Made by a program: the position numbers and the translations under genes. A stretch of 64,000 nt of DNA from Pedobacter polysacchareus. Lineage in GTDB: Bacteria; Bacteroidota; Bacteroidia; Sphingobacteriales; Sphingobacteriaceae. Location: assembly GCF_019802255.1 (NCBI RefSeq), contig NZ_JAHYSS010000006.1:416821-480820 (forward strand). The letters run 5' to 3'. Below the pieces are notes generated by a model. The model was not told where the DNA came from and made no database searches. It worked only from the letters and a program-made list of their open reading frames with translations. This document shows positions 33,800-42,992 of this stretch, piece after piece; the stretch's first letter is position 1; each line of letters begins with the position of its first letter.

Positions 33800-35269
33800 A
33801 TGCTTAAACAACATCTACAACAAAAACTACTTCAAAAGCTCTCCCCTCAGCAAATTCAATTTATTAAATTGCTGCAAGTACCTACTGTTGCATTAGATAC
33901 CAGAATTAAAGAAGAATTGGAGGAAAATCCAGCGCTTGAAGATCCCAGCTTAATGATCGCTGAGGAGCCTAAAAGTGAGTATGATGATCTAAATGATACA
34001 CCGGATGATTTCGATCCAAGTGCGAAGGAAGAAAATACAGATGAGTTTAACGTAGATGATTATTTACAGGACGACAATGTAAACGACTATAGCACCTCTT
34101 ATAACAATGAGGATGATGAAGAGAAAAAAGAAACTCCAATTGCGATTGAAAGTACTTTTTTTGAGAGTTTACAGGAACAGCTGGACCTGGTTCCATTATC
34201 CGATCAAGATTTCATCATTGGAAAGCAGATTATTGGTAGTTTAGACGACGATGGTTATTTGCGCAGGCCAATCACCTCTATGATCGACGACCTTGCCTTC
34301 TCGCAAAATGCGATGGTAGAAGAAGAGGATGTATTAGAGATGCTGAAAGTAATTCAAAGCTTCGATCCTCCGGGAATTGCAGCCAGAGACTTACAAGAAT
34401 GCCTTACCTTACAATTAAAGCGTAAAGACCCTTCAAATCCGATCATTCAAAAAGCCATTGTCATCGTAGAAAACTATCTGGATGAATTTACCAGAAAACA
34501 CTACGATAAACTGGAAAAAGCTTTAGGGCTGAACAGTGAAGACCTGAAGGAAATCATTGCCGAAATCCTCCGTTTAAATCCTAAACCTGGAGATTCCAAT
34601 CAAGTGACTACAAAACAACTGCAGGTGATTCCTGATTTTCATGTGAGCAATAATGATGGTACCTTGATTCTGACGTTAAATTCAAAAAATGCGCCTGAAC
34701 TGAGGGTAAGCCGATCCTATATCGACATGTTTGATCATTATGACAAAGCAGCACAAAAAGATAAGAAACTAAAAGAGGCTGTTCAGTTCGTGAAACAGAA
34801 GCTGGATTCTGCAAAATGGTTTATTGATGCCATTAAGCAAAGACAGCAGACCTTGCTGAAAACGATGAACGCCATCATGCAATACCAATATGAGTACCTG
34901 CTGACTGGTGACGAGCGCAAAATGCGTCCGATGATCTTAAAAGACATTGCCGATAAAATTGACATGGACATTTCTACGGTTTCCAGGGTAGCGAACTCAA
35001 AATATGTACAAACGGAATTCGGCACTTTTCTATTGAAATCTTTCTTCTCTGAAGCAATTCAAACGGAAAGCGGGGAAGAAGTATCGAATAAAGAGGTGAA
35101 AAAAATCTTGGAAGACTGTATTGGAAATGAAGACAAACGTAAGCCATTGGCAGACGAGAAACTCACAGAAATCCTAAAAGAACAAGGATATAATATTGCC
35201 AGAAGAACGGTTGCAAAGTACAGGGAGCAAATGAATATCCCAGTGGCCCGTTTAAGAAAAGAGCTTTAA
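33800..35269 (+). CDS. rpoN: RNA polymerase sigma-54 factor
   Basis: 489-aa alternative sigma factor. Region I is Gln- and Leu-rich (LQQKLLQKLSPQQIQFIKLL), acidic region II spans about 50-115 (a long Asp/Glu run), region III includes the core-binding FDPPGIAARDLQECL segment, and the RpoN box ARRTVAKYRE occupies 467-476 at the C-terminus. Length is typical. It needs AAA+ enhancer-binding proteins, none of which is in this window. A bidirectional terminator follows. Confidence 0.97.
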   Translation: MLKQHLQQKLLQKLSPQQIQFIKLLQVPTVALDTRIKEELEENPALEDPSLMIAEEPKSEYDDLNDTPDDFDPSAKEENTDEFNVDDYLQDDNVNDYSTSYNNEDDEEKKETPIAIESTFFESLQEQLDLVPLSDQDFIIGKQIIGSLDDDGYLRRPITSMIDDLAFSQNAMVEEEDVLEMLKVIQSFDPPGIAARDLQECLTLQLKRKDPSNPIIQKAIVIVENYLDEFTRKHYDKLEKALGLNSEDLKEIIAEILRLNPKPGDSNQVTTKQLQVIPDFHVSNNDGTLILTLNSKNAPELRVSRSYIDMFDHYDKAAQKDKKLKEAVQFVKQKLDSAKWFIDAIKQRQQTLLKTMNAIMQYQYEYLLTGDERKMRPMILKDIADKIDMDISTVSRVANSKYVQTEFGTFLLKSFFSEAIQTESGEEVSNKEVKKILEDCIGNEDKRKPLADEKLTEILKEQGYNIARRTVAKYREQMNIPVARLRKEL

Positions 35270-35275
35270 AATATA

Positions 35276-35302
35276 AATGGGGACTATAAATCAGTCCCCA
35301 TT
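35276..35302. terminator. Bidirectional terminator between rpoN and a receiver gene
   Basis: Stem AATGGGGACT/AGTCCCCATT with a 7-base loop. It overlaps the stop of the leftward response regulator. Confidence 0.8.
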
Positions 35303-35751
35303 CTCAATAAATTTTCCAGTTTCTCATTGGCTACCAATAAGCTGGCGGTGAGATCTCTGTTGTCTTTTCTCAAAGTATAAAGTTCAAAAGCTTTCTCGAT
35401 ATTGATTCTCAAATCATCCTCCATCCAGGGCTTTTGAATGTATCGGTACACCTGTCCCTTATTAATTGCGTCGATAACCGCGTTAATATCTGCATAGCCC
35501 GTTAGTAAAATTCTAATCGGATCTGGAAAATCAGGGATAATAGATTCCAGAAACTCAATTCCGGTAGTGACCGGCATTCTTTGATCCGTAACAATCACGT
35601 GGATATCCTCAGATTCTAAAACTTTTCTACCCTCTATTGCAGAATTCGCAATGAAAATATTGAATTTACGGCGGAAGCTTGCTTTGAAAGCATTCAGGTT
35701 GTGAACTTCATCATCAACATAGAGAACGTTTACGGAAGTGTCAGAATTCAT
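35284..35751 (-). CDS. RpfG-type single-receiver response regulator A
   Basis: 155 aa. A CheY-like receiver with Asp13/Asp14 pocket, phosphoacceptor Asp56 (VIVTDQRMP) and Lys107 (YIQKPW), then a short helical tail without an output domain. The RILLTGYADINAVIDAINKG segment is typical of the RpfG/HD-GYP-associated receiver class. It is about three-quarters identical by eye to the next gene and resembles the receiver of the kinase at 41913. It is likely a phosphotransfer or titration component for the signalling operon across the gap. Confidence 0.9.
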   Translation of the reverse strand: MNSDTSVNVLYVDDEVHNLNAFKASFRRKFNIFIANSAIEGRKVLESEDIHVIVTDQRMPVTTGIEFLESIIPDFPDPIRILLTGYADINAVIDAINKGQVYRYIQKPWMEDDLRINIEKAFELYTLRKDNRDLTASLLVANEKLENLLRMGTDL

Positions 35752-35773
35752 AGAATTTTTACCTTTTTTTTGT

Positions 35774-35801
35774 TAAATATATTTCAATTATTATGAACAA
35801 A
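35774..35801 (-). promoter_or_regulatory. Candidate promoter of receiver gene A
   Basis: Minus strand: TTTG (35798-35801), 16 bases, TATATTTA (35774-35781). The spacing is shorter than usual, but the same TTG-N16-TATATTTA layout precedes the paralogue. Confidence 0.4.
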
Positions 35802-35922
35802 AAAACTATTTAAAGATAAAAATCATTTGCAGTTTTATTCTTAAATAATTACACAAATAGGCATTAAAATATCATTAGAAGGCGATTTATTAAATAAATC
35901 ATAAATTCAGAAGCGGCATCTT

Positions 35923-35990
35923 TTTCGGATCAATATCCATAAGAAACTGACATCGATCCGAAATTCTTATCCTGATCTTTTAGGATAAGA
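35923..35990 (-). other. Two hairpins at the end of receiver gene B
   Basis: Inverted pair TTTCGGATC/GATCCGAAA (35923-35931, 35955-35963), and TCTTATCCT/AGGATAAGA (35965-35973, 35982-35990) spanning the stop codon. Neither has a strong T-run, so termination is unproven. Confidence 0.45.
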
Positions 35991-36447
35991 GACTTTGGCG
36001 AAATAAAAATTCCAGCTGTTGATTCACGATCAATAGTTTTTCTGTGAGCTCCCGGTTTTCTTTTCTTAACGAATAGATTTCAAAAGCTTTTTCAATATTG
36101 ATCCGTAGATCTTCTGCCATCCAGGGCTTCTGGATGTACTTATAAACTTGTCCTTTGTTGATGGCGTCAATTACCGCGTTAATATCAGCGTAACCTGTAA
36201 GCAATATTCTGATAGGTTCAGGAAAATCAGGAATGATAGATTCCAGGAATTCAATTCCCGTCATGACAGGCATCCGCTGATCGGTAATGATCACATGGAT
36301 TAATTGCTTTTCCAAAACCTTTCTCCCCTCCTCTGCCGACTCAGCGGTAAAGACATTAAACATTCTTCTAAATCCCGCTTTAAAAGAGTTCAGATTGTGA
36401 GCTTCATCGTCTATGTACAGGACATTTATGGATGCGTTAGAATTCAT
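35980..36447 (-). CDS. RpfG-type single-receiver response regulator B
   Basis: 155 aa, a close paralogue of the downstream gene: same pocket (VLYIDDEAHNLN), phosphoacceptor Asp56 (VIITDQRMP), LLTGYADINAVIDAINKGQV, Lys107 in YIQKPW and a matching helical tail. The C-terminal ~20 residues differ most. It is transcribed away from the operon at 36713. The upstream TATATTTA (36472-36479) with CAAT (TTG) at 36496-36499 copies the spacing of the paralogue promoter, which suggests a tandem duplication that included the promoter. Confidence 0.9.
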   Translation of the reverse strand: MNSNASINVLYIDDEAHNLNSFKAGFRRMFNVFTAESAEEGRKVLEKQLIHVIITDQRMPVMTGIEFLESIIPDFPEPIRILLTGYADINAVIDAINKGQVYKYIQKPWMAEDLRINIEKAFEIYSLRKENRELTEKLLIVNQQLEFLFRQSLLS

Positions 36448-36597
36448 CTTATGAATTTAATATAATTTTTTTAAATATATTGCTTTTATAAGGTTCAATG
36501 AAGTAATTTGGTTGAAAATTTATAAGAATAGAATCTTTCTATCCTATTTTTTGGGACAGGATTCAAAGGAATAGCGCTCATTATTAGTAGGTAACGC

Positions 36598-36668
36598 GTT
36601 AATTAAAATTAACACCTTCATAATATTAAAAATTATACTTTCATTATAACGGTTAAAAGTATAATTTT
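36598..36668 (+). promoter_or_regulatory. Two dyads upstream of the ThiF-nitroreductase operon
   Basis: GTTAATT/AATTAAC with a 2-base centre (36598-36613), then 13-bp arms AAAATTATACTTT (36629-36641) and AAAGTATAATTTT (36656-36668) around a 14-base loop. The second ends 44 bases before the ATG, and its right arm contains TAATTTTA, one base from the -7 consensus. It could be an operator or a leader hairpin. Confidence 0.55.
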
Positions 36669-36712
36669 AATAGAATTTTTGTAATGATTAAAGGGTATAT
36701 CTCATAGAACAA

Positions 36713-39049
36713 ATGCAATTAGATAAAGAATTACGTCAACTTAAAAAAGAGCTAGCTTCGCAAACAAAAAAGTATAGTGAAATCTATACCCCAATATTTT
36801 TTAGAATTCTAAATCCAGAAGATCAATCTTCACTATTGAATTTGCTTAAAGAAAAACCACATATCCAGGTTTTTGACAGCATTACAAATCAACTTACTGA
36901 CCTGGTTAAAGGCTTAAATCCAACTTTAGTCCTGAACAAAGATCAAATCGAGGAGCTTATAGTAAAACGTTTGAATGGACAGGACTCAGAAACTTATGGC
37001 GTTTGGGTTTATTATCCATGGATTGAGAAATTGGTACATATCCTTGACAAAGAAGAATTTATCCTGGTTCGAACCAATAGAAACAAGCATAAAATTACGC
37101 AGCAGGAACAAGACCAGCTGATGGAGAAGAAAATTGGCGTAATCGGTCTTTCTGTGGGGCAATCCGTTTCCCTGACCCTGGCTATTGAGCGTGGCTGCGG
37201 GGAATTGCGCATTGCAGACTTTGACCACCTTGATCTGACTAACCTCAACCGCATTCGCAGTGGTGTTCAAAATGTTGATTTAAGAAAGACGGTGATTGTG
37301 GCCAGAGAGATTGCGGAAATTGATCCTTTTCTAAAAGTAACTTGTTTCCACGAAGGCATTACTGAAGAAAATATTGAAAGGTTTTTAACGGAAAACGGAA
37401 AACTAGACCTTTTAATTGACGAGTGTGACGGCATCGACATTAAAATCCTTTGCAGAGTAAAAGCAAAAGCCCATCAAATTCCCGTATTGATGGAAGCCAG
37501 TGATAGAGGTACCATCGATATTGAGCGTTTTGACCTGGAGCCAAACCGTCCTATTTTACATGGGTATATTGAGCACCTGGACATTTCGAAAGTCAAACAC
37601 CTTAAAACCAACGAAGAAAAAATACCTTATATCTTGCCGATTGCAGGCGTAGAAACTTTATCCACCAGGATGAAGGCTTCCATGATTGAAATCCAGCAAA
37701 CCATTACTTCATGGCCTCAGCTGGCCAGTGCCGTTACTTATGGCGGTGGCATCACAGCGGATTTGTCGAGGAGAATATTACTGCAGGAGCTTTCTGTTTC
37801 GGGTCGCTTCTTTGTAGACATCGAAGAGATCATCGCAGATCCTGTAACAGAAAATACAAATACTGAGGTCCTTCAACCTGCAAAAGGAATTTCCTTTCCG
37901 GAGATGGAAGCACTTGCTGCACAGCTAAAAATTGAAAAAGCAGTAAATGCAATTGAATTGGATGGCGAACAGCTGGACGAACTCATACACACTGCACAAA
38001 GAGGAAGCTCTGCAGGCAACAATCAACCTTGGAAATGGCTGTATAAAGACGGCGCCTTATTACTTTTCCACGATACGGAACGCTCTTTCTCTTTTGCAAA
38101 TCATAAAAATATTGTGGCTTATGTCGGTTTCGGATTAACGCTGGAAAGCATCCGACTCAAAGCAGAAACGCTTAACCTTCAGGTGCAGGAGCAGCTTTTT
38201 CCTGACCCTCAAATTCCAGAATTAATTGCTGTGCTGCAGTTTTCAAATTTAGCAGGCGAGCATAAAAAAGACGGCCTTGCGGATTTTACCGACCTAAGAA
38301 ATACCAACAGAAATCAACCTAAAGTCATCAAAGCCATTCCTACTGAGACATTAGCTGAGATAAAAGCAGAAACGGAGCAGATCACAGGTGCGAAAATATA
38401 TTTTATTGAAGATGCAGCAGCCATTCAAAAAGTGGCAAACATCATGGGCGAATCGGATAAACTCCGTTTGTACACCCCAACCGGGCACCATGAGCTCTTC
38501 AACCTGGAACTGAGATTTACCAAAGAAGAAAGTGAAAGAACCGGCGATGGATTGGATCTGGAATCTTTTGGTCTGACAGCTGGAGAAGCCATTGGGATGA
38601 GAATTGCAAAAGACCCAAAGGTGCTGGATTTGCTGAAACACTGGAAAATGGGCACGGGACTGGAACGCCTGTCAAAAAAATCCGGCCTGGCTTCCTCCGC
38701 AATTGCCCTGGTCACCATGCCGAATTATACCTCAGCCGATTTCATTAAAGGAGGAAAAGCAGTAGAGCGGATGTGGTTAACCGCCAATCGTGCCGGAATT
38801 TCACTTCATCCGATGACGGCGAGCATTTTACACTTCAACATTTTAAAATACGGAGATGGATTAAATCAGGATCTTTATCTTAAAAACAAGTTTTCTGAAT
38901 TAAATGAAATTTTCTACAATTGCTTCCCTACAATAGATGAGCAGGAAGTGAGCGTTTTTCTATGTAGACTATTCTATGCAGAAGCAGAAGGAACTCCTTC
39001 GAAACGTTTGCCAATTGATAAAATATTCAAAGCTAATTTAACCCAATAG
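36713..39049 (+). CDS. Rv1355c-type ThiF/nitroreductase fusion protein
   Basis: 778-aa cytosolic two-domain protein. Residues about 138-375 are an E1-like ThiF domain with the nucleotide loop GVIGLSVGQSV (142-152), ADFDHLDLTNLNR (168-180) and Asp/Glu residues for adenylation. Residues about 405-770 are a flavin nitroreductase with AQRGSSAGNNQPW (428-440) and a long variable region. The fusion resembles the Rv1355c family. It heads a five-gene operon: its TAG is directly followed by the next ATG. By family logic it may adenylate a carboxyl group and carry out a flavin redox step, but substrate and product are unknown. No ThiS-like carrier is in the window. Confidence 0.85.
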   Translation: MQLDKELRQLKKELASQTKKYSEIYTPIFFRILNPEDQSSLLNLLKEKPHIQVFDSITNQLTDLVKGLNPTLVLNKDQIEELIVKRLNGQDSETYGVWVYYPWIEKLVHILDKEEFILVRTNRNKHKITQQEQDQLMEKKIGVIGLSVGQSVSLTLAIERGCGELRIADFDHLDLTNLNRIRSGVQNVDLRKTVIVAREIAEIDPFLKVTCFHEGITEENIERFLTENGKLDLLIDECDGIDIKILCRVKAKAHQIPVLMEASDRGTIDIERFDLEPNRPILHGYIEHLDISKVKHLKTNEEKIPYILPIAGVETLSTRMKASMIEIQQTITSWPQLASAVTYGGGITADLSRRILLQELSVSGRFFVDIEEIIADPVTENTNTEVLQPAKGISFPEMEALAAQLKIEKAVNAIELDGEQLDELIHTAQRGSSAGNNQPWKWLYKDGALLLFHDTERSFSFANHKNIVAYVGFGLTLESIRLKAETLNLQVQEQLFPDPQIPELIAVLQFSNLAGEHKKDGLADFTDLRNTNRNQPKVIKAIPTETLAEIKAETEQITGAKIYFIEDAAAIQKVANIMGESDKLRLYTPTGHHELFNLELRFTKEESERTGDGLDLESFGLTAGEAIGMRIAKDPKVLDLLKHWKMGTGLERLSKKSGLASSAIALVTMPNYTSADFIKGGKAVERMWLTANRAGISLHPMTASILHFNILKYGDGLNQDLYLKNKFSELNEIFYNCFPTIDEQEVSVFLCRLFYAEAEGTPSKRLPIDKIFKANLTQ

Positions 39050-39739
39050 ATGGTAAAGTTCACCGCATTTAAGGCGACAGACAACGAAGCTTTATGTCAT
39101 AAATTTATAGATGGCCATCGAAAGGTATTAGAAATCTATGGCATTACCATGATCACCTCGGCGAAACATGCCTGGGTGCATCATGATAATACTTATGTGA
39201 TCCTAGTAGAATCTACCGAAGATGGACGAGCATTGGGTGGCGCACGGATACAGATTGCTGATGAAGATTTACCACTCCCAATAGAAGACGCGATCGGAAA
39301 ACTGGATCCTAAAATATTTGATCAGCTAAAAGAAAGAAAACTACTGAAAACCGGCGAACTTTGCGGTCTTTGGAACTCCAGAGAAATTGCAGGATTTGGA
39401 ATTGGCAGTATCTTTTTAATCCGCGCTTCTGTGGCATTGGCTTACACACTCGGACTGCATAGTTTATTTGCTTTATGTGCTCCAGCCACCGTTAGAGGTG
39501 GTAAAAGAACAGGTTTTGATGTGAATATTTCCGTTGGTAACAATGGACAATTTTACTACCCTAAACTTGATTTAATTGCTACAGCAGTAATTATTGACAA
39601 TTTAAGAACCCTGGAAAAAGCCGAGCCTACCATTAGGGAGCTGGTTTTTGACCTGATTGAAAATCCTGTACAGGTGCGCTCCGAAACCGGCCCTAAAGGA
39701 GAAGTAGACATCATGTACGATTTAAAGTTTAACAGATAA
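39050..39739 (+). CDS. LuxI/FeeM-like GNAT acyltransferase
   Basis: 229 aa. GNAT fold resembling acyl-homoserine-lactone and N-acyl-amino-acid synthases: a helical opening HKFIDGHRKVLEIYGI, ALGGARIQIADEDLPLPIED, then GELCGLWNSREIAGFGIGS and a Gly-rich LALAYTLGLHSLFALCAP-like stretch. This order parallels the LuxI pattern, but several LuxI-invariant residues cannot be assigned by eye, so this is a family-level guess. Its stop overlaps the kinase start by one base (TAATG), so expression is coupled to the flanking enzyme and sensor genes. An acyl-modified metabolite is a plausible product. Confidence 0.7.
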   Translation: MVKFTAFKATDNEALCHKFIDGHRKVLEIYGITMITSAKHAWVHHDNTYVILVESTEDGRALGGARIQIADEDLPLPIEDAIGKLDPKIFDQLKERKLLKTGELCGLWNSREIAGFGIGSIFLIRASVALAYTLGLHSLFALCAPATVRGGKRTGFDVNISVGNNGQFYYPKLDLIATAVIIDNLRTLEKAEPTIRELVFDLIENPVQVRSETGPKGEVDIMYDLKFNR

Positions 39740-41901
39740 TGCAGTACCTATATAGTTTAAAGCAGATTCCACAATTATGCTGTTTGATGATGCTTTTTTT
39801 GCTGGGGATTGGTCCTGCAAATGCACAATTGATTCAGCTGAACGGCGCAGCTACCACACCAATTAACATCAGCGACCAGGTTTCCACCTATGAAGATGCC
39901 TCAGGAAACCTTGCGCTGAATGAAGTCATCCAAAACGGGAAATTTGTCCCTAATCACCATAAAATTGCCAACTTCGGACTGACAAAATCTACGATCTGGA
40001 TCAGGTTCAACGTGGCAAATACTCAAAAACCAACGGATTTTTTCCTTCAATTGAAAAGCCCGAATCTGGATAAGGTTGCATTTTATTATGCGGAGCATGG
40101 GCAATATAAAGAGATTAAATCAGGAAATGAGATTTCTATCCATCAGCGTGATGTGGTACATCAGGACCCAATTTTCAGATTGAGAACAACTACAGATACG
40201 ACCACGTATTACCTTAAAGTTTCTGCATCCAGTCCGATTACACTGCCATTATTTATAGGTTCCTATACCGCTATTATGCAGGGCATAAACCTGGAAAGTA
40301 ACGTTTTTAGCCTGTATATCGGCCTGATCATCACCATGTTTTTATATAATATCTTTATATATTTCACGGTAAGGGACCGGAGTTACTTATTTTATGTAGT
40401 CTATATTTTTAGCGTTGGCTTTACACAGCTTTCCTTACAGGGTTATGCTTTCTCCTTACTTTGGGGCGATAACCTGAACTTAAACAATCAGGGATTGATA
40501 TTTTCCATTGTTTTTGTAGGAATCGCTTCAATTCTCTTTACCAAAGAATTCCTGCACGTTAAGAACTTCTACCGCAAAATCAATCGTTACCTGAACATTT
40601 TAATCCTGCTTTACCTGCTCTGCTTTGTCATCAGCTTGATGGGTTATCCGGTAGAAGCACAAATGGCTTTGCAGCTGCTCACCATCATCGCATCTATCTC
40701 AGTTATCGTTACAGGTATCTTAATTTATAGAAAAAAATACCGCCCAGCTTTATATTTTACGATTTCATGGTCTTGCTTTCTAATCGGAGTTATCATATTT
40801 ATCATGAAGGATATTGGTATACTTTCCTATACCTTCTTAACAAATAATGCAATTTTGATTGGATCAGGTTTAGAAGCCGTATTGCTATCTTTTGCACTTG
40901 CCGACAAGATCAACATCTTTAAGAAGGAGAAAGAAGAATCACAATCAGAGGCTTTGCGAATCCTGACAGAGAATGAAAAACTGGTGCGTGAACAAAACGT
41001 CCTGTTAGAAATTAAAGTAAAGGAAAGAACAGAAGCGCTGGAAAATATCAATACCAGTTTAAATGATGCTTTATCTAACCTGAAAGAGACACAATCTCAG
41101 TTGGTAGATTCGGAAAAAATGGCTTCTTTAGGTCAGCTCACCGCTGGTATTGCGCATGAGATCAACAATCCAATTAATTTTGTGACTTCCAATATCAAAC
41201 CGCTTCAGATGGATATTGACGACCTGAATCAGTTGATTGATATGTATGAAAACGTTGATCCTGCACAGGAGCTCCATCCACAGCTCAGCGAAATTGAAAA
41301 TTTTAAAAGATCTATTGACCTGGATTTCGTCAGAGAAGAGATTAAATCACTACTTTCAGGAATTGGTGAAGGCGCAACACGTACTGCAGAAATCATCAGA
41401 AGTCTGAAAAATTTCAGCAGACTGGATGAAAATGACACCAAGCCTGTGGACTTGAATGAAGGACTGGATTCTACCCTGGTTTTATTGAGGAGTACCTTCC
41501 CTGGAAATCTACAGATTGTGAAGCGTTATGGTACCCTTCCAAAAGTAGAATGTATGCCTGGAAAAATCAACCAGGTATTTATGAACCTGATCAGCAATGC
41601 CATCCAGGCGATTAAAGGAAAACAAGTACCAGATACAGAAGAACAATTGAGCATCAGCACCTGGCAAGAAGGAGAAGAAGTGAAAATTAGTATTAAAGAT
41701 TCAGGATCAGGAATGACTGAGGAAGTAAAACAAAAGATTTTTGAACCATTTTTTACGACTAAAGATGTTGGAGAAGGCACCGGATTAGGCTTATCCATTG
41801 TCTTTAGAATCATTGAAAACCATCGTGGCCGTATAGATGTTGTGACAAAAGTAAATCAAGGTACAGAATTTATTATTACCTTACCCGTAATCTCACGATA
41901 A
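39739..41901 (+). CDS. 7TMR-DISM sensor histidine kinase
   Basis: 720 aa. A signal peptide is followed by an extracellular 7TMR-DISMED2-like domain (about 30-180), seven membrane helices (about 185-390), a coiled coil (395-460), a HisKA motif GQLTAGIAHEINNPINFVTS with His473, and a HATPase domain (VFMNLISNAIQAIKGK, FEPFFTTKDVGEGTGLGL). 7TMR-DISM sensors are thought to bind small extracellular ligands. It lies between the biosynthesis-like genes and the receivers in one operon, so the product of the upstream genes is an attractive ligand. Confidence 0.93.
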   Translation: MQYLYSLKQIPQLCCLMMLFLLGIGPANAQLIQLNGAATTPINISDQVSTYEDASGNLALNEVIQNGKFVPNHHKIANFGLTKSTIWIRFNVANTQKPTDFFLQLKSPNLDKVAFYYAEHGQYKEIKSGNEISIHQRDVVHQDPIFRLRTTTDTTTYYLKVSASSPITLPLFIGSYTAIMQGINLESNVFSLYIGLIITMFLYNIFIYFTVRDRSYLFYVVYIFSVGFTQLSLQGYAFSLLWGDNLNLNNQGLIFSIVFVGIASILFTKEFLHVKNFYRKINRYLNILILLYLLCFVISLMGYPVEAQMALQLLTIIASISVIVTGILIYRKKYRPALYFTISWSCFLIGVIIFIMKDIGILSYTFLTNNAILIGSGLEAVLLSFALADKINIFKKEKEESQSEALRILTENEKLVREQNVLLEIKVKERTEALENINTSLNDALSNLKETQSQLVDSEKMASLGQLTAGIAHEINNPINFVTSNIKPLQMDIDDLNQLIDMYENVDPAQELHPQLSEIENFKRSIDLDFVREEIKSLLSGIGEGATRTAEIIRSLKNFSRLDENDTKPVDLNEGLDSTLVLLRSTFPGNLQIVKRYGTLPKVECMPGKINQVFMNLISNAIQAIKGKQVPDTEEQLSISTWQEGEEVKISIKDSGSGMTEEVKQKIFEPFFTTKDVGEGTGLGLSIVFRIIENHRGRIDVVTKVNQGTEFIITLPVISR

Positions 41902-41912
41902 TAAACTTTATT

Positions 41913-42992
41913 ATGAATGCCACAACTATACGTGTTCTGTATATTGATGATGAAGAAAATAACTTGCTCGCCTTCAAAGCAAGTTTTAGGCGACAGTATG
42001 AAATTTACACCGCCCTTTCTGCTGACGAAGGATTAAAAATCCTTGAAAACGTTGCAGTACAAGTGATTATTGCGGATCAGAAGATGCCGAATATTACAGG
42101 GGTGGAGTTTTTCAAAAGCATCAAAAATACGTTTCCAGATCCAACCAGGATTTTATTAACTGGTTATACTGATATTGAAGCCCTGGCTGATGCGATCAAT
42201 CATGGCGATATTTACCGGTATATTACCAAACCATGGAATGATCTGGAGCTGCACAACTCTATCAAAAATGCATATGATGCCTATAAATCTAAAATAGACC
42301 TGAGAAATAAAGTCGCAGAACTGGAAAAAACCAATGATGAGCTGAACCGCTTTATCTATAGTATTTCTCATGAACTACGGGCACCATTGGTATCTACAAT
42401 GGGAATTGTAAATCTGGTAAAAATGGAAGGCCTGTTTAATTCCAGTGGTGAGTACTGGGGATTGATTGAAACCTGCTCCAACAGATTAGATTATTACATC
42501 CAAAAAACGCTGCAATACTATAAAAACAACAAGACCGTTTCGGAACATACAGAAATCCATTTCAAAAAATTAGTGGCCGACCTGATTGAGCTGTATGCTT
42601 ATACAGATAAGGATATGAAGTTCAATGTGAACATCATTCAGGATGAGCAGTTTTTTGGAGATGCCTTTCGCATTGAAGTGATTTTAGGAAACCTGATTTC
42701 TAATGCAATCAAGTACCAGAAAGAAACAGAAGTAAATAAGAATGTAAACATATCTGTAGAGGTTCAGCCTACTCAGGTGCACATTAGCATCAACGACAAT
42801 GGGATGGGCATTCTGAACGAACATTTAGAAAAGATATTCTTACAATTCTTTAAAAGTAAAATTAATCATGGGAGTGGCCTGGGCCTTTTCATAGTGAAAG
42901 AAGCGCTAAATAAAATCAACGGAAAGATTACAGTAAGTTCAAATGCTATAGAAGGTACCACCTTTAAAATCACGATTCCAAATGTTAAATAA
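41913..42992 (+). CDS. Receiver-histidine kinase hybrid
   Basis: 359 aa, no membrane segment. The N-terminal RpfG-type receiver has Asp55 (VIIADQKMP) and LLTGYTDIEALADAINHGDI, then a linker. The HisKA motif has His153 (IYSISHELRAPLVS) and the HATPase domain follows (VILGNLISNAIKYQKE, NDNGMGI, GSGLGLFIVKEA). It can accept phosphate from the upstream kinase and signal onward. The last 11 bases overlap the following receiver gene, which favours co-translation. The receiver resembles both leftward receivers at 35284 and 35980. Confidence 0.93.
   Translation: MNATTIRVLYIDDEENNLLAFKASFRRQYEIYTALSADEGLKILENVAVQVIIADQKMPNITGVEFFKSIKNTFPDPTRILLTGYTDIEALADAINHGDIYRYITKPWNDLELHNSIKNAYDAYKSKIDLRNKVAELEKTNDELNRFIYSISHELRAPLVSTMGIVNLVKMEGLFNSSGEYWGLIETCSNRLDYYIQKTLQYYKNNKTVSEHTEIHFKKLVADLIELYAYTDKDMKFNVNIIQDEQFFGDAFRIEVILGNLISNAIKYQKETEVNKNVNISVEVQPTQVHISINDNGMGILNEHLEKIFLQFFKSKINHGSGLGLFIVKEALNKINGKITVSSNAIEGTTFKITIPNVK

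Noticed and set aside
33622..33807. 61-aa frame before rpoN
   Set aside because: It ends inside the rpoN start, lies in a promoter gap and resembles no protein.
36713..39049. ThiF domain as a ubiquitin-like system with a JAB peptidase
   Set aside because: No JAB protease, ubiquitin-like carrier or E2-like gene is in the operon.
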